Shown here: one piece after another, positions 43,701 to 55,584 of the stretch
Layout of the letters: every line of letters starts with the position of its first letter
Position numbering within the stretch: the first letter of the stretch is position 1
Source: Salvia splendens
Lineage: Eukaryota > Streptophyta > Magnoliopsida > Lamiales > Lamiaceae
Assembly (NCBI RefSeq): GCF_004379255.2
Contig: NC_056052.1
Location: forward strand, 7,502,001-7,566,000
Direction: 5' to 3'
Length of the DNA: 64,000 bases
Translations under genes and position numbers: made by a program
The notes under the pieces: generated by a model
The model's input: only the letters and a program-made list of their open reading frames with translations
The model's database searches: none
Told to the model about the DNA's origin: nothing

Positions 43701-46700
43701 GCTTGCTTGAACCTCTTCTTCTTCATAATGCTGACTGATTCCATCAGATACACCAGATGCCTCTGGATACAATTCAGCATCAACTGTGTATTCTGGGACA
43801 GGAATCACATTTGTAGGAGCTGGTTTTTCTACAGGCCACTCTGGCTTCTCTACAGGCCACTCATACGTACTGGGAGCAAGCTGAACTGTAGAAACTTCTG
43901 ATGAATGAGCTTTAGAAGCATGATCTGGAGTAGATCTTAGATGAGGAAATGGTTCGGTTGCAGGAACATCTTGAATGTGTTGATGAGATGCTTTATTATG
44001 CGGCTTGCCCATCCTCACAATATCAGCCATAGAAACTTGACCAGGAACACCCCCCCAGGCAGATTGGTATCCAGAAGCTGTCTTTGCAACAGATTGCTTA
44101 CCATCAGCTGCTCCCAACAAGGATCCTTTAGTCTCGGTGGCGCTGCCATCACTGCAACACATCCATGTAGAAAAAGGAGCATCAGTAACATCACGGATTC
44201 AGTATAGTAGAAATACATTACTACATGACTGTGACTGACTGACTATTAGATTGGAAAACCCTATCACACACATGCAGTACCATTTATGACATTAAAGAAT
44301 ATGAGGATTAAAAGAGTCTTATATGGCAAAAAAAGGGGCCCATTATATCACACATGTATTTACAAATGCCAACCACATAGAAAGATGGATCCCATCAGAA
44401 ACATTTATCATGAAACACAGAGAATGTGCAGAACTCAGGAACAAATAACAAATTCATAGGGAGTTTTTATGTAAAATGTGGCATAGAGTACATTTTTCAT
44501 TGAAGCTTGAGAGCAAGCTAATATATATTGTAAGAACCACAAGCCTTAATATGGCTTTAGAAAGGTAACAAAAACCAAGGATAACACAAACAGACAGTCG
44601 ACTTTTCACAACAATTCGCTGATCTAAACATGAAGTACAAATTTTTTGACAAACTGTAATGGGTCTGGCAGGGACAAACCTGAGGCCTGAAGGTAATTGG
44701 CTTCTATTGTTTACCAGCACACCAGCTGCTGAAGAAATGTTACTTTTATACGAAGCCGGCTCATTTTCTTTCTTATATGTTGGCTTTGACTCTGATAAGA
44801 ACAAACTTGTTTAAAGACATCTGCAATGATCTTCCTAATTGACTAAACCCAATAAAATTGAAGCTTCCATACCTGAAGCATTGTATGTTGCGGATGCACA
44901 GTATGCTGAAGAAGCACCACGGCGATCTGCACTATTCCTGCTGCGTCGAGCTGAACTATTAGCACCATGGGGTCTAGAGTCATGGTTATCTTTACCCTGA
45001 AACATAATAGTTGAAAGAAACAAACAAATATGTTACTGACTAGTACTCCCTCCGTTCCATAGTAGTAGAGTCATTTTGCCATTTTGGTACGTTCCATAGT
45101 AATGGAGTCATTTCCCTTTTTAGTAAAAGTCAACACATTTCTTCTCACTTACTTTCTCACCCTCTCACTTTATTCTCTCTACTTTTCCCTCTCTCCTACT
45201 TTTTTATCTTTTTATTCAATACATTACACATCTTTTTCTTAATCTCCGTGCCAAAAAGAAATGTCTCCACTACTATGGAACGGAGGGGAAAATCAAAATA
45301 AACGACAGTATTATGAAAGCTTTAACACAGTTTTTCATACTAGGTCAGTGTCCTTATTAAAGCTGAACCATTCTTCATTTAATGGGAGAAGCATGAAAAA
45401 GAAACTAATCAATCCAGGTAGCAGTCCACAATACAATAAACTTGTTATAAACATTGTTCCAGCTGATACATGAGCTCATGAATCCTTATTTCAGCGTTAA
45501 AAGTATTTTTACTAGTATTAGGTAAGAATGAGTCTGCTATCACACAGAACCTATATCATAAATAACGAACCTCTTTTTTCTTTTCTCGTTTGCTCTTCAC
45601 CTCACGGAAAGGATCTATACAGTTGTAAAAGACATGTCAGAGAAAATTTAAAGAAATAATTACAATGATTTCAGCTTTAACTGTTCTACTAGTATGCGCA
45701 TATTGTTAGTTTAATGATGCATTTAGCCAATGAGCTAGCAAACAAGTATACACACTTAAATAATCAGACCATTACAAACATCAACAAGTGCCATCATCTT
45801 ATGGCAAATAGCCAAAAGAATCCACTAAAGTTAATTCTCAGTTGAAAGCAATTAAGTCATGAAAGACAACAGGGTACACAATAAATCTACAATTAACAAC
45901 GTCTGCATTCCCAAAACAAATAACTCCACTTAACTAGAATGGGTATGCATGCCAGGACAAGCAAGAAAGAATGGCGGAATGCATAGAACTAGAAGTACTA
46001 AGGAACCACAAATCAGCAGATATATAATACTGAACCAGAACGAGCCAGCAATAGAACCTCCAAAGAGATATGAGCACAACATAGCCAAAAAGTGAATAAA
46101 CAGTTCCAAGGTTTCAAAAAATTTGCTCCACCAAATCATAATTGCCTTTCATACACCACCTTCAGCTAGTAAAAACACCAACTAAACCCATATTGAAGGA
46201 CAACAATAACCAAAACTCCAATTTGCAGAAACTAACAGCTAACCAAGAAGTGAGAAAACTACCGTGCTTAAACTACTCTTCTGAAGTAGTAGGTTTCCGT
46301 CACAAGATAGCTCAAAACTTTTTCTTAAAACTCCAATAAAAGGTAAAAAAAAGTTTCTTTGAAAATCTTTCTTCTCTATTCTCCAGTTCCCTCTTTTCTC
46401 TTTTTTCAAAAAAAATATCAGACATAAAACAAAATGAAGATTTCTGATTTTTCTCCTTTGATAACTCGCAGAAACAAAAACACAGCAAAATGTAACATAC
46501 ACAGATAAATATAAACATACTCCAAGTTTGTGTCCATATGTATAGAAAAATTTAGTAAAAATACCCTGAATTATGAGACGATTGACGGCCTCGTTAGGGT
46601 CCATATTACAGTCCTTGAGAGCAGCGTAGATCTCGGCGTCGGGGCAGTTAACTACCTCCTTCAAGCTCAGCACCACCTTCCTCGCCACAGCGGGAATGAG

Positions 46701-46748
46701 TTGCGACCCGCCCCCATTCCCCGCAGCGCTTCCCCTGCTCGTACTCAT
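40757..46748 (-). CDS. GBF-interacting protein 1-like (GIP1 N-terminal domain)
   Basis: Ten exons on the minus strand: 46748-46565, 45614-45571, 44996-44873, 44791-44680, 44151-43532, 43144-42860, 42779-42504, 42079-41912, 41602-41132 and 41035-40757 (about 850 residues). The splice phases I checked connect. Residues 15-75 form the GIP1_N (DUF1296) domain, a UBA-like fold: IPAVARKVVLSLKEVVNC, EIYAALKDCNMDPNEAVNRL, then DPFREVKSKREKKKE. The middle is Ser/Glu-rich and disordered, with a duplicated EKPEWPVEKP segment. The C-terminus is Gln/Pro/Tyr-rich and prion-like, with a CAG-coded Gln run at the end of exon 9. In Arabidopsis GIP1 binds G-box bZIP factors and increases their DNA binding. Intron 2 holds a Stowaway MITE. 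Family firm, orthologue inferred. Confidence 0.92.
45046..45288. repeat. Stowaway-like MITE in GIP1-like intron 2
   Basis: The left end CTCCCTCCGTTCCATAGTAG and right end CTACTATGGAACGGAGGGG are almost perfect inverted repeats. About 243 bp, non-coding. Confidence 0.88.
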
Positions 46749-46861
46749 CCTCCCAGCGACAGATCTAGTGCTACTCCTGCCCTATATCCTAGTTCAATCA
46801 CTTTTCCCCCCTTTTCCCGCTCCAATTTATTCAATACACAAACAAAATCACTCTCTCTCCG

Positions 46862-46886
46862 CCACGCACGCACGCACGCACGCACG
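46862..46886. repeat. (ACGC)n microsatellite in GIP1-like 5' leader
   Basis: CACGCACGCACG repeats about 110 bases upstream of the GIP1-like start codon, followed by CT-rich runs at 46990-47010, as is common in plant 5' leaders. Confidence 0.85.
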
Positions 46887-47390
46887 ATTTAGTGTGAGTG
46901 TGCAGTTATTCGAATTGGATTGTAGTTGTGTGATCAATCAATCAATCCGCAGCTTGTTCGGAGATTTATCAGTGGTTTCGGAAACCCTCCTCTCTCTCTT
47001 TCTCTCTCTACTTTTTTTTTCTTTACTTTTTTTTTCCGTTTATCTTCTCTGCTTATTAGGTGAAATAAAACTGGCCATAACTTTACAATTTTATTAGGTG
47101 AAATTGGGAGTAGCATTTATTAGGTAAATTTCGGATTTGATCATTGTGATATTAAATATTAATAACAGATTTGGAACTTTACTTTTATGATTTGTTTGTG
47201 ACGCTTGACGATTAGTTTTTTAGAGCGTAGGGGGATTAATATCATTTATAACATTTATTCACCAATAAGATAACAAAAAATCATAAATTAGAAAAAGTAA
47301 CATACAGAAGAAGTTCTCTCTTGAACATCTAGAGAGTATGAATCTGGCTATGCTGGATATTTTCATGCTTTAAGCAGCTCAGTTCCCATC

Positions 47391-49697
47391 TCATCGGGCA
47401 GTCGTCTGCAGCTCTTCGAACAGGCTACACGAAGCATCCCAGACATCCTTGGCGAGCCCGGCATCATATGAAAGAGCGGAAGAGTTCAAACTCCGACCTT
47501 TCCCTCCGAAAAAATAGACCCCCGATACTTCCTAAAGGGAAAAAAAATCATTCAAACTAATGAATCTAGATGTTATTATCAACTTATTCTTGAAATTTAG
47601 CATTTTTTGGTAAAAATGTTGTGACCTTCAACATTTTTTCCAAAATGTCACCATATTTTAGCATATCCTAAAGGTCATAAATTGAAAATAACTATGTAGT
47701 CTATGGTTAGAGATGTGGGTTTATGGTCAATGCGAAGTCCGAAATGACCTTGAGTACTTACCGGAGTGGCCAGTGCCGCGTCAACAATAGCGCTCACGCC
47801 GGTTTCTGAGGACTGAAGAACACCTAAGAGTTTCATTGCTGCGAAAGCCATTGTCGACACGGATGAAGGGATTTCTCGCATGATGTTTGTTTTTACGGCA
47901 CCAGGATCCGCAGCACTGCCACAAACGGAGACAAATCGGAAAAATCATAGGAACAATACTAAAAGCCGAGCAAAGCAAAACCAAATACCTACACAATGGA
48001 TAGATGTTGAGATTTCTTCGTTAGGCCAACTTTCCGGTGAAGCTCATACGAGAAGAGCAATATGCATACTGTTAATGGATGACAAGAGAAATCAGTAGCT
48101 ACAACACACTTTGGACTTACTATGAGGTAGCATGCTTACATTTGGAATACTCGTAAATAGAAGCATACGGGTAATCCTCTGATTTCATAAAGAATTTCCC
48201 GGATATGGTTTCTGTGTCCGCGTGCCTGCAGCGAACTGGAAAAGGATAGACTGAGAAAACATATGATTGTGTATTTGAAAGATTAGATTATCAGCGCTGC
48301 CAGGATCTTACCATTCCGATGAGTAAATGATGAGACGTTCACCACACGGGAAGGAACCAGGCTATTTTCAAGAAGGGGAAACAAAACTTTGGTGAGACAA
48401 AATGCCCCAATGTAATTCGTGGCGAGCATCCTATATATCGAAGAAAAAAAGATAGTTAATCATGAACGGGATCATTGCGCCTAAATACACGGATTTGGAC
48501 CCAATTCTACATCCGTAAATAATAACTGATCATATCCTTCAGAAGTAACTCTACGCGAAGTTGCAAAGATCCCAGCATTGTTTATCAGGAGCTGAACAGA
48601 CGGATGCATGTTTGAGTCATGTAGCCATTGCTCGAGCGAGTGTTTGAACTCGAGGATCGACTCGAAGGAAGACAAATTGACCTTGAAAGCTTTAAGGCAA
48701 GCATCAGGATTTCGACTTTTGATCTCGGATACAGCCTGAAAGAACATATGGGTTCGACAAATAAGAATCATTAAGAAGCCCGGGTATGATAAATTACAAC
48801 AGGGTGGCTTGAATTTTCTACACCTTCGACAAGAACTCGGATGATCTTCCAACTGCAAGTGTGAGAACAAATGTGAAATCAACTCACAACAAACCACATA
48901 AAAGATCTACAAGTTCAAATATTTCTCGAGCTAAAACCTAAAAAAGCATTCTTTTTGCAAATCTCACAACATAAATCCAGACTACACAAAATTTGCAATT
49001 ATAACTATGAGATAATATTATGAAAATTACTATTATCGACATGGTTTAAAATCAGCTTAAAAGCTTCAAAATCTGTCTTAATGTCGACATGGCCACCTGA
49101 AAACCAACGTGGCAAAATCAACCGGCTTTATTTGTTGAAATTGATTTGAATATGAGATGATGACAAATTTTGAGCAAAATACCGCCTTGTTAACAAAATA
49201 AAATGGAATTGAAAGTTCAGTAGTTGGACTTGAGTTGGTGTGAAACAAAAATTTGGTCCAAGTTTCATAATTTACAGGCTATTATCCCTATTGATATTTC
49301 ATCAAATTAGAAAACTTATAGACAAATTACCAAGAACGACATAAAATCCCTCCTTCGCTAGAGCATGTGCAGCGGCAGCACCCAAGCCCGACGTGGCCTG
49401 CAAAGAATACAGCCCGACAATGCTCAACAAAAACCGACTATAAACCAAGATACACTCAAATTCACCAAAACTTACCCCGGTTATTATGCAGATTGGCCTA
49501 TCCACCAATGGAGATGCAAAAGTCGAGTCTTTCAGGGAACAGCGAGGGTAGCATCTCGACTCTTGCGAGAATAAGGTTTGGTAGAACCGGCTCATATAGG
49601 AAGAGATGAGAGAAAGCGTCCAAAGCACTGCCATTCTCCAGAACTCGGAGTTGCACATAAAACTAATAATCTCAACCACATTTTTCACTACTTCCAT
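47391..49697 (-). CDS. FEY: Short-chain dehydrogenase/reductase, FEY (FOREVER YOUNG)-like
   Basis: Nine exons on the minus strand: 49697-49476, 49397-49331, 48852-48824, 48735-48527, 48430-48312, 48235-48140, 48068-47993, 47915-47762 and 47531-47391, joining in frame to about 370 residues. SDR landmarks are present: the nucleotide-binding ITGATSGLG across introns 1/2, NNAG (LLINNAGIFATS), catalytic Ser region VVNVSSFTHRN, and YEYSK supplying Tyr-X3-Lys. The N-terminus (FWRMAVLWTLSLISSY) is a likely membrane anchor. The pattern YSKLCILLFSYELHR, AADPGAVKTNIMREIP and FFGGKGRSLNSSALSYD matches my memory of the FEY group, linked to shoot meristem and leaf fate in Arabidopsis. The donor of exon 7 must be GTAGGT; using the next GT would place a stop. 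SDR is certain; the FEY assignment is likely. Confidence 0.88.
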
Positions 49698-49862
49698 TTT
49701 TCTTTTCCTTTCAATATACCTCTACACTACACATAAAAGCTGAATAGTCGATCAAATTTGCAAAAAGGACATTTCCCAACAGAAAATGTTTGATCAAGAG
49801 TGGCTCAAAATTGAACCTTTTCAGCACAGAACGAGCAGCTATGAGCTAAAAGGCGCTCGTAC

Positions 49863-49910
49863 CTCAAAACCTACATCACGAGGAATAGAGTTGAGATTGG
49901 AGTTAGCCAT
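49863..49910 (-). other. Small upstream ORF or alternative first exon of the FEY-like gene
   Basis: ATG at 49910 (minus) reads MANSNLNSIPRDVGFE and meets a GTACGAG donor at 49862. It could be an alternative first exon spliced towards 49697, or an unused start. No acceptor was clearly in frame. Confidence 0.3.
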
Positions 49911-51184
49911 TGCTAAATAAAATGATATCATAAACAAAGAAATGATATTTACTGAAAAGATTTAAGGGGTGGGAAACCAAAAAAATTAAAATTGGAATTA
50001 ACAAATTATTCAGCTTCTATATGGTTTCACATTTAAAAATAAAGGATGAAAATTCAAGCATTCCATGAAGAGGAAAATTGCTACCTTAAATATCAATCTT
50101 TAGCATAATTCATCCCTCTAACAAGAGCCTATATGATGAAAAGATGCACAATCTTTGATTCGAGAGGTGGTTTCTTCTGTATATATATACTGTAAAGATT
50201 GAAAGATGCATCGAAAGAGTGTGGGAGAATACTAAGGCGGAAAACCTGTAATCCATAGTAACGGTTTAACCCAACAGTTTTTACATGAAAAAAAAACAAA
50301 ACAAAACAAAACAAAACCAAAGAGAGGGTCATCAATTACTCATTTTATCGAACAAATGGAGGGCAAAAAGGTACTGGCATTGTTTGATGTTGTAAATCAC
50401 AATCATTTTCTCCTAAAAATCTAACTTCACAGAACTAGGATATCACGACCAAGCTATATAATCTTCTTAAAAATTTCAGCACAAATAAGCATACTTCCAG
50501 ATTTAAAATTTGAAGTCATCAAAATTAACAGCAGGAAAAAAGCTTTTCTAACCTTAAATTTGTTCCTTCAGCAGCTGAAGAATGAGAGAGGGCTCCGTTA
50601 AGGCGCGTTTGCTTAAGTGGGAAGTGTAAAACATGATTATCATGAAAGTGGCATTTTCATGCCTTTCTCTAGTTTTTCTTATTTTTGGTGTTTGATTTGG
50701 TGAAAATCTAAAAATGTTATTTCCTGTTTGGTTATAAATTGGGGTTGACAAATTTTCCTTTAGATAATAAATTTGTTTAAATTATGTGCTTTGTGATGCT
50801 CCAATTTATTAATTTAGTAATTAATGTTTTAAAAGTTAATCGTAAAAAGCACAATTGGTGCTAAGAGCATTAGAGCATCCACAACCGTGCTCTTGCCAGC
50901 GGCACGGTTGTGGGCCCGGGCGGTACTATTCATGCCTGCTCTCTGGCAAGAGCACAACACCCACAACTGTGCTCTTCCGCAAGGACGAGCACAATTAATA
51001 TAAAATTCAATTACACAAAAACATTTCCATAATATTAAAATTCATTTAAAACCCACAATAAATATTACAAATGACAAATAAAATTAAACATTGCATAATT
51101 AAAATCCTAAAAATTAAAAATTACATAATTAAAATCCTAAAAATTAAAAATTACATAATTAAAATCCTAAAAATTAAAATGACA

Positions 51185-52471
51185 CTACTCGTTGCCGAAT
51201 TTCGCCCACATGTGGTTGATTAGGTCTTCTTGTAGTTGATTGTGGATTCGAGTATCGCGCATTGTGTGTCTTGTCTCGATCCTCTGGCCAACCGTCGTAT
51301 GCTCGCCTCGGCGTAGGGGAGACCTCGCTGTTGAGCTTCCGGCTTCGTCCTCGTCGTAGAAGCTAGCCGCCCTCGGCCCTTCGTCGGCTATAATCATGTT
51401 GTGTAATATAATACACGTGAACATGATGTCGGCGATATTATTCACGTACCACAGCCGAGCCGGGGCCTTCACAATGTTGAATCGAGCTTGAAGGACCCCG
51501 AAGGCTCTTTCGACATCTTTCCGCGCTGACTCTTGACGCTGCGCAAAAAGAACCCGTCTCGGGTCGTGCGGGTTGTGGAGCGTCTTCACGAACGTCGACC
51601 ACCTTGGGTAGATACCATCGGCGAGATAGTAACCCATGCGGTATATATTTCCGTTGATGGTGAAGTCGATCGCCGGTGCTACACCATTCATCACATCATT
51701 GAAGAGTGGTGACGAATATAGCACATTCAAGTCGTTGTTGGATCCAGCAACGCCGAAATATGCATGCCAAATCCATAGGCGGTAGTCGGCGACCGCCTCA
51801 AGGATAAGCGTTGGGCCGCCGCCTTTGTGACCGCTCAAGTGTTGCCCCCTCCAAGCAGTCGGACAATTCTTCCACCTCCAATGCATGCAGTCAATGCTGC
51901 CAAGCATTCCGGGAAAGCCATGGACTGATTCGTGAAGACGAAGCAACCGTTGGCAATCATCAGTGGTGGGTGCTCGAAGGAATTCATCCCCAAAAGCAGA
52001 ACGAACGCCCTCGCAAAAATTCTTTAAACATAGGATTCCAGTGGACTCACCGATATGCAAATACTCGTCGAACATGTCGGCCGTTTGCCCAGTAGCGAGT
52101 TGTCGGATGGCACACGTATACTTCTGCAACGCCGTGATACTTTGCCGGCCGGCTGCATCTACACCTGTTTGAAAGTATTCAACACGTGCGGACAATGTGT
52201 TGACAATTCGCATGAACAAGCGCTTTGACATGCGAAAACGGCGCCTGAAGTAATCTGCCGGAAACCGCGGCTGGTCGGCAAAGTAGTCGGCAACGAGCCT
52301 TTCGTGGGCTCCCTCCCGGTCACGATGGATGTACCGTCGATTTGATCTGGTTCGTTGAGGAGGAGGAGCAGGGGTATTCGCCGCGACATATGCTTCGTAA
52401 GCGGCACGATGTTGTTCGTAGTATTCTTGTTCTTCGCGTTCCGCTTCCGCCATAATATGGGTGAAATCCAT
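51185..52471 (-). CDS. Harbinger (PIF) DDE transposase, intact
   Basis: 428 residues uninterrupted. The N-terminal helix-turn-helix-like region contains RFPADYFRRRFRMSKRLFMRI (cited in part: RFRMSKRLFMRIVNTL). The DDE catalytic residues appear as D194 in GSIDCMHWRW, D247 in GSNNDLNVL, and E321 in DVERAFGVLQARF, matching the Plant_tran / HARBI1-like nuclease family. The enzyme would cut at the TIRs and reinsert at TTA/TAA. A downstream Met (MAEAERE, residue 7) is an alternative start. The frame is full length, with no stop or frameshift, unlike its relative at 59885. By family knowledge it would need a Myb/SANT-like partner, which this element does not encode. Confidence 0.93.
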   Translation of the reverse strand: MDFTHIMAEAEREEQEYYEQHRAAYEAYVAANTPAPPPQRTRSNRRYIHRDREGAHERLVADYFADQPRFPADYFRRRFRMSKRLFMRIVNTLSARVEYFQTGVDAAGRQSITALQKYTCAIRQLATGQTADMFDEYLHIGESTGILCLKNFCEGVRSAFGDEFLRAPTTDDCQRLLRLHESVHGFPGMLGSIDCMHWRWKNCPTAWRGQHLSGHKGGGPTLILEAVADYRLWIWHAYFGVAGSNNDLNVLYSSPLFNDVMNGVAPAIDFTINGNIYRMGYYLADGIYPRWSTFVKTLHNPHDPRRVLFAQRQESARKDVERAFGVLQARFNIVKAPARLWYVNNIADIMFTCIILHNMIIADEGPRAASFYDEDEAGSSTARSPLRRGEHTTVGQRIETRHTMRDTRIHNQLQEDLINHMWAKFGNE

Positions 52472-52578
52472 TTGAGAATTTGAGTGGGGGATGAATGTGT
52501 TGATAGTTTGTATGAGAATTATGAATGAGAGATGAATGAGAGATGATTTGATGTGATAAATGGATGATGAATGTGTGT

Positions 52579-52586
52579 ATTTATAG
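52579..52586 (-). promoter_or_regulatory. TATA box of the Harbinger transposase gene
   Basis: TATAAATA on the minus strand about 110 bases upstream of the transposase ATG; equivalent boxes stand before the ORFs of the elements at 38628 and 59413. Confidence 0.6.
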
Positions 52587-53855
52587 ATGATTTTGGGAAA
52601 AAAAAATAAAAAAAATCAAAAAAATTCAGAAAAAACGGGAAAAAAACGGCCATATTTTTGGGATTTGGAAAATATTTTTTTTTTATTTTTTAGCATTATT
52701 TATAATTAAATACCGATTTTTAAAAAATAAAAATAAAAAAAAGTTTAAACACAACGGCTATGCCGTTGACGAATGGGAGCGCGCCACGTGTGCGTCCGCT
52801 GGCACGGACGTGCTCGATACATCGAGCAGCGCCGTGCCAGCGGCGCGGCTGCAGCGGCGGCGGTCCTGCGCCTTGCCAACGGCGCGGACGGCGGTGGCGT
52901 CTTTCGCCACCGCTGCGGATGCTCTTAGCAATGAAAGGGCCGATCGAGAGTCCTTCCCATCGGACCTCATCAGCCCTCCACTACAGGAGAAAGGCCCGAT
53001 CGACCGCCCCTCCCATATGGCCGATTCGGCGGCCATGGCCGATCCCACTTGGCCGATGATCGGCCACCATTGCTGGGGGTTGGGCCGATCATCGGCCATT
53101 CTTCATTTTTTATATTTTGTTGAGAAGAAGTAGACAAAGAGAGATATAGGAAGAAGAACAAGCTGGAGGAAGAAGAGGTGACTGGGTGAGGAAGAAGATT
53201 AATGTAACCCTAATTTGTATTTAAACTAATTTTATCAATTCTATTGGACTTATTAGTGGGCCAATTATTTTATTAAATAAATAATATTAAATTTTTAGTA
53301 TGCCTAAATGAATGGACTATAGATTGGAGATGTCCTAATTTAGGTCTTCATCTAATTAATTAACAAGTTATCATATATTTGGGATCACTTAAAATTTATT
53401 TAATGTATTATATTATTTTTATATTTTAATTTAATTAATTTGATAACATATTAAATATAGAAATGCAAAAAAAATTAAAAAAAATAACAATGGTGTGGAA
53501 ATATAATGGAAAGTGGGATAATCCCTTCCATCCAGGAAGATAAGCCCTTAAGTAAAATGTTGACATGAAAATAATACAAAAAGAAAGCCCTTTGAGAGGG
53601 GCCTGCTGTTGTTAATGCTCTAATCATTCACAAATTACTAAGTAAATAATAAATTAAATTACAAGTCCTATAGTACATCATTAGAAAGCATTTTTCGATA
53701 AGAGGTGAGACAATTCTATTCATAACAACCAAATGGAAGATGGAGGTGGCATTTTCATACATTTTAAAAGATTTTGCACACAACCAAACAAGACATTAAT
53801 GTGTAAATATATGCGGATAAGTAAAGGTAGCCTGGTGGATAAAAATACCAAAAAT

Positions 53856-54110
53856 ACTCCATCCGTCCCTGAATAGAAATCTCTTTTCTATCCGGTATGA
53901 GTTTTAAGAAATTTTAAGAAAAGTAGGTGGAAGAAAGTCAGTGTAATATAGGTCCCACTTGTATATATTAGTTTTAAATAATATGTGAGTGAAGTGAGTT
54001 AGTGGAATGTGGGGCCTCTTTACCATTTATATTAATTATGAATCAGAACTCTTATTCGCCGACGGACCAAAATAGAAAAACGGGACTCCTATTCGCGGAC
54101 AGAGGGAGTA
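53856..54110. repeat. Stowaway-like MITE
   Basis: Left end TACTCCATCCGTCCCTGAAT and right end CGCGGACAGAGGGAGTA are inverted relatives, with the inner AGAAATCTCTTTTCT and CCGACGGACC blocks typical of this widespread MITE type. Confidence 0.7.
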
Positions 54111-54308
54111 CCACTTTTGTTGTACCGAAAAAAGCACAAAAAATATCGAATTTTTGGTATGGTATGAAGTACGATACCTTATAGATTGTTTTTTATACGA
54201 CAAAGATATAGGTTTTCACACCGTTGTATATCGTAGTATACTAAACATGCACTATCGTACCAATATCAATATATACTGAACGTCTGATATACAGTATATG
54301 GAGTGGAG

Positions 54309-54600
54309 ATGATCAAAATAAAAATGCATTTAAATCCAGAAATGCAGCCCAAATCTTGGCCATAGGATTAGATGATCTAATGGTCAATAATTAACCAAAA
54401 ACACTGAAGGTCATAATTAAGCAATTTTAGGTCATATTATAATATTTGAGTTTAATGTCATGCTAAGATCATTTTAGGTCATGTTTTGTTAACATGACCT
54501 AAAAATTAACTAACTATGACCTAAAAGTGCCCTACGTATGATATTGTTCTGCGTTTATGTATTTAAATCGAGTTTTGCATAGATCAAAACTCTATATATA
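54309..54600 (-). mobile_element. TA-targeting element, second copy of module M1 (inverted)
   Basis: Reverse complement of 28981-29272 along its whole length, from GATCAAAATAAAAATGCATT to GCATAGATCAAAACTCTATA. Small differences are scattered. Non-coding. Confidence 0.8.
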
Positions 54601-54925
54601 TATAGGGGAGCGTTATTCTCCTATTCATCCCTTAGATCCTTTATTCTTCTTAATATGGGCCGTTAGATCTCATTCATCAATGGTCCAGATGATCTGCATT
54701 ATTACACTATAATGGTGCATTATTAGTTGGTGTGCATTATTCAACTGAAAATCTGCATTATTACACTATAATGGTGCATTATTAGTCGGTGTGCATTATT
54801 CAACTGAAAATCTGCATTATTAAATGACACGTGGCACCAATCTAACAGTGACAAAATCGTGGGGCTGAGATTAAAAAGAACAAAGAACAAAAAATACAAA
54901 AAGGAAATGAATACATCCCTATATA
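54601..54925 (-). mobile_element. TA-targeting element, second copy of module M2 (inverted)
   Basis: Reverse complement of 29291-29612, from AGGGGAGCGTTATTCTCC to GGAAATGAATACATCCCTAT, including the tandem 59-base duplication. It directly follows module M1. Confidence 0.8.
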
Positions 54926-54947
54926 GGGGTCCCTATATATATATATA

Positions 54948-55160
54948 TGGACTTTCAGTCCAAGTAGTATACTGAAATATGGTACGATATACCGTAATAT
55001 CGTTATACTCGTGTTCATAAATATATTTAAGTTATTTATTTAATATCTATATATTATATATATTTTAAATACATAACTTAAATATATTTATGAACACGAG
55101 TATAACGATATCACGGTATATCGTACCATATTTCAGTATACTAATTGGACTGAAAGTCCA
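54948..55160. repeat. Foldback palindrome with arms of about 90 bases
   Basis: The left arm starts TGGACTTTCAGTCCAAGTAG and the right arm ends with its complement (...TTGGACTGAAAGTCCA). Further pairing includes TATACTGAAATATGGTACGATATACC with its inverse (cited as TATACTGAAATATGG and CCATATTTCAGTATA) and ACTCGTGTTCATAAATATAT. The centre is an AT-rich loop near 55050. It is non-coding and looks like a foldback MITE. Confidence 0.85.
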
Positions 55161-55584
55161 TGAAAATATCATAGTATTTGGTATTTGGATGAAAATTCTA
55201 AAATTTCCCTCCATGCCTGGGGGTATTTTAGGCAGAAAAGTTGACTCAGGTAGACAAGTACCATGAATATGATTATCATGTAACAAAAAAAAGCTACTCC
55301 TCCATTACCTAAGAATATAAACTTTTGGAATGACACGAATTTTAATACAAAATTGATAAAGTAATATAAAGAAAAAGGCATGTTAGTGAAAAATGGATCC
55401 ACCTCCTAGAGAGAAAGATCTTTCTTAAAATGGAGTGTTTCTATTTTTAGGAAAGTGCCCAAAAAGGAAAGAGTTTCAATTTTTAGGAAACGGATGGAGT
55501 ATAAAATTTTTTCAAGAACTATCCATGTTCATGATAAAACATCAAGGACTATTTATATAATCCACTCTATTTTATTTCTTAGTA

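Larger units (their letters stand above)
50873..52924 (-). mobile_element. PIF/Harbinger element with intact transposase
   Basis: The left end GAGCATCCACAACCGTGCTC and the reverse complement of the right end (GAGCATCCGCAGCGGTGGCG) form the terminal inverted repeats. TTA flanks both sides (50870-50872 and 52925-52927). It is 2052 bp with a single gene on the minus strand and no Myb/SANT-like ORF. A TATAAATA box (minus) lies at 52579-52586. The 3' side of the gene holds an AT-rich tandem repeat (TTACATAATTAAAATCCTAA, three copies, 51080-51175). Confidence 0.9.
50865..53620. mobile_element. Harbinger/Tourist-like MITE (outer), interrupted by a transposase element
   Basis: The left end GAGCATTA is cut by the element at 50873. 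The sequence resumes at 52925 (TTAGCAATGAAAGGGCC) and the right end, reverse-complemented, reads GAGCATTAACAACAGCAGG. TAA flanks both sides (50862-50864 and 53621-53623). Without the insertion it would be about 700 bp. Its left-proximal half has many GGCCGAT(C) motifs (52935-53100). The remainder is AT-rich. Confidence 0.7.
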
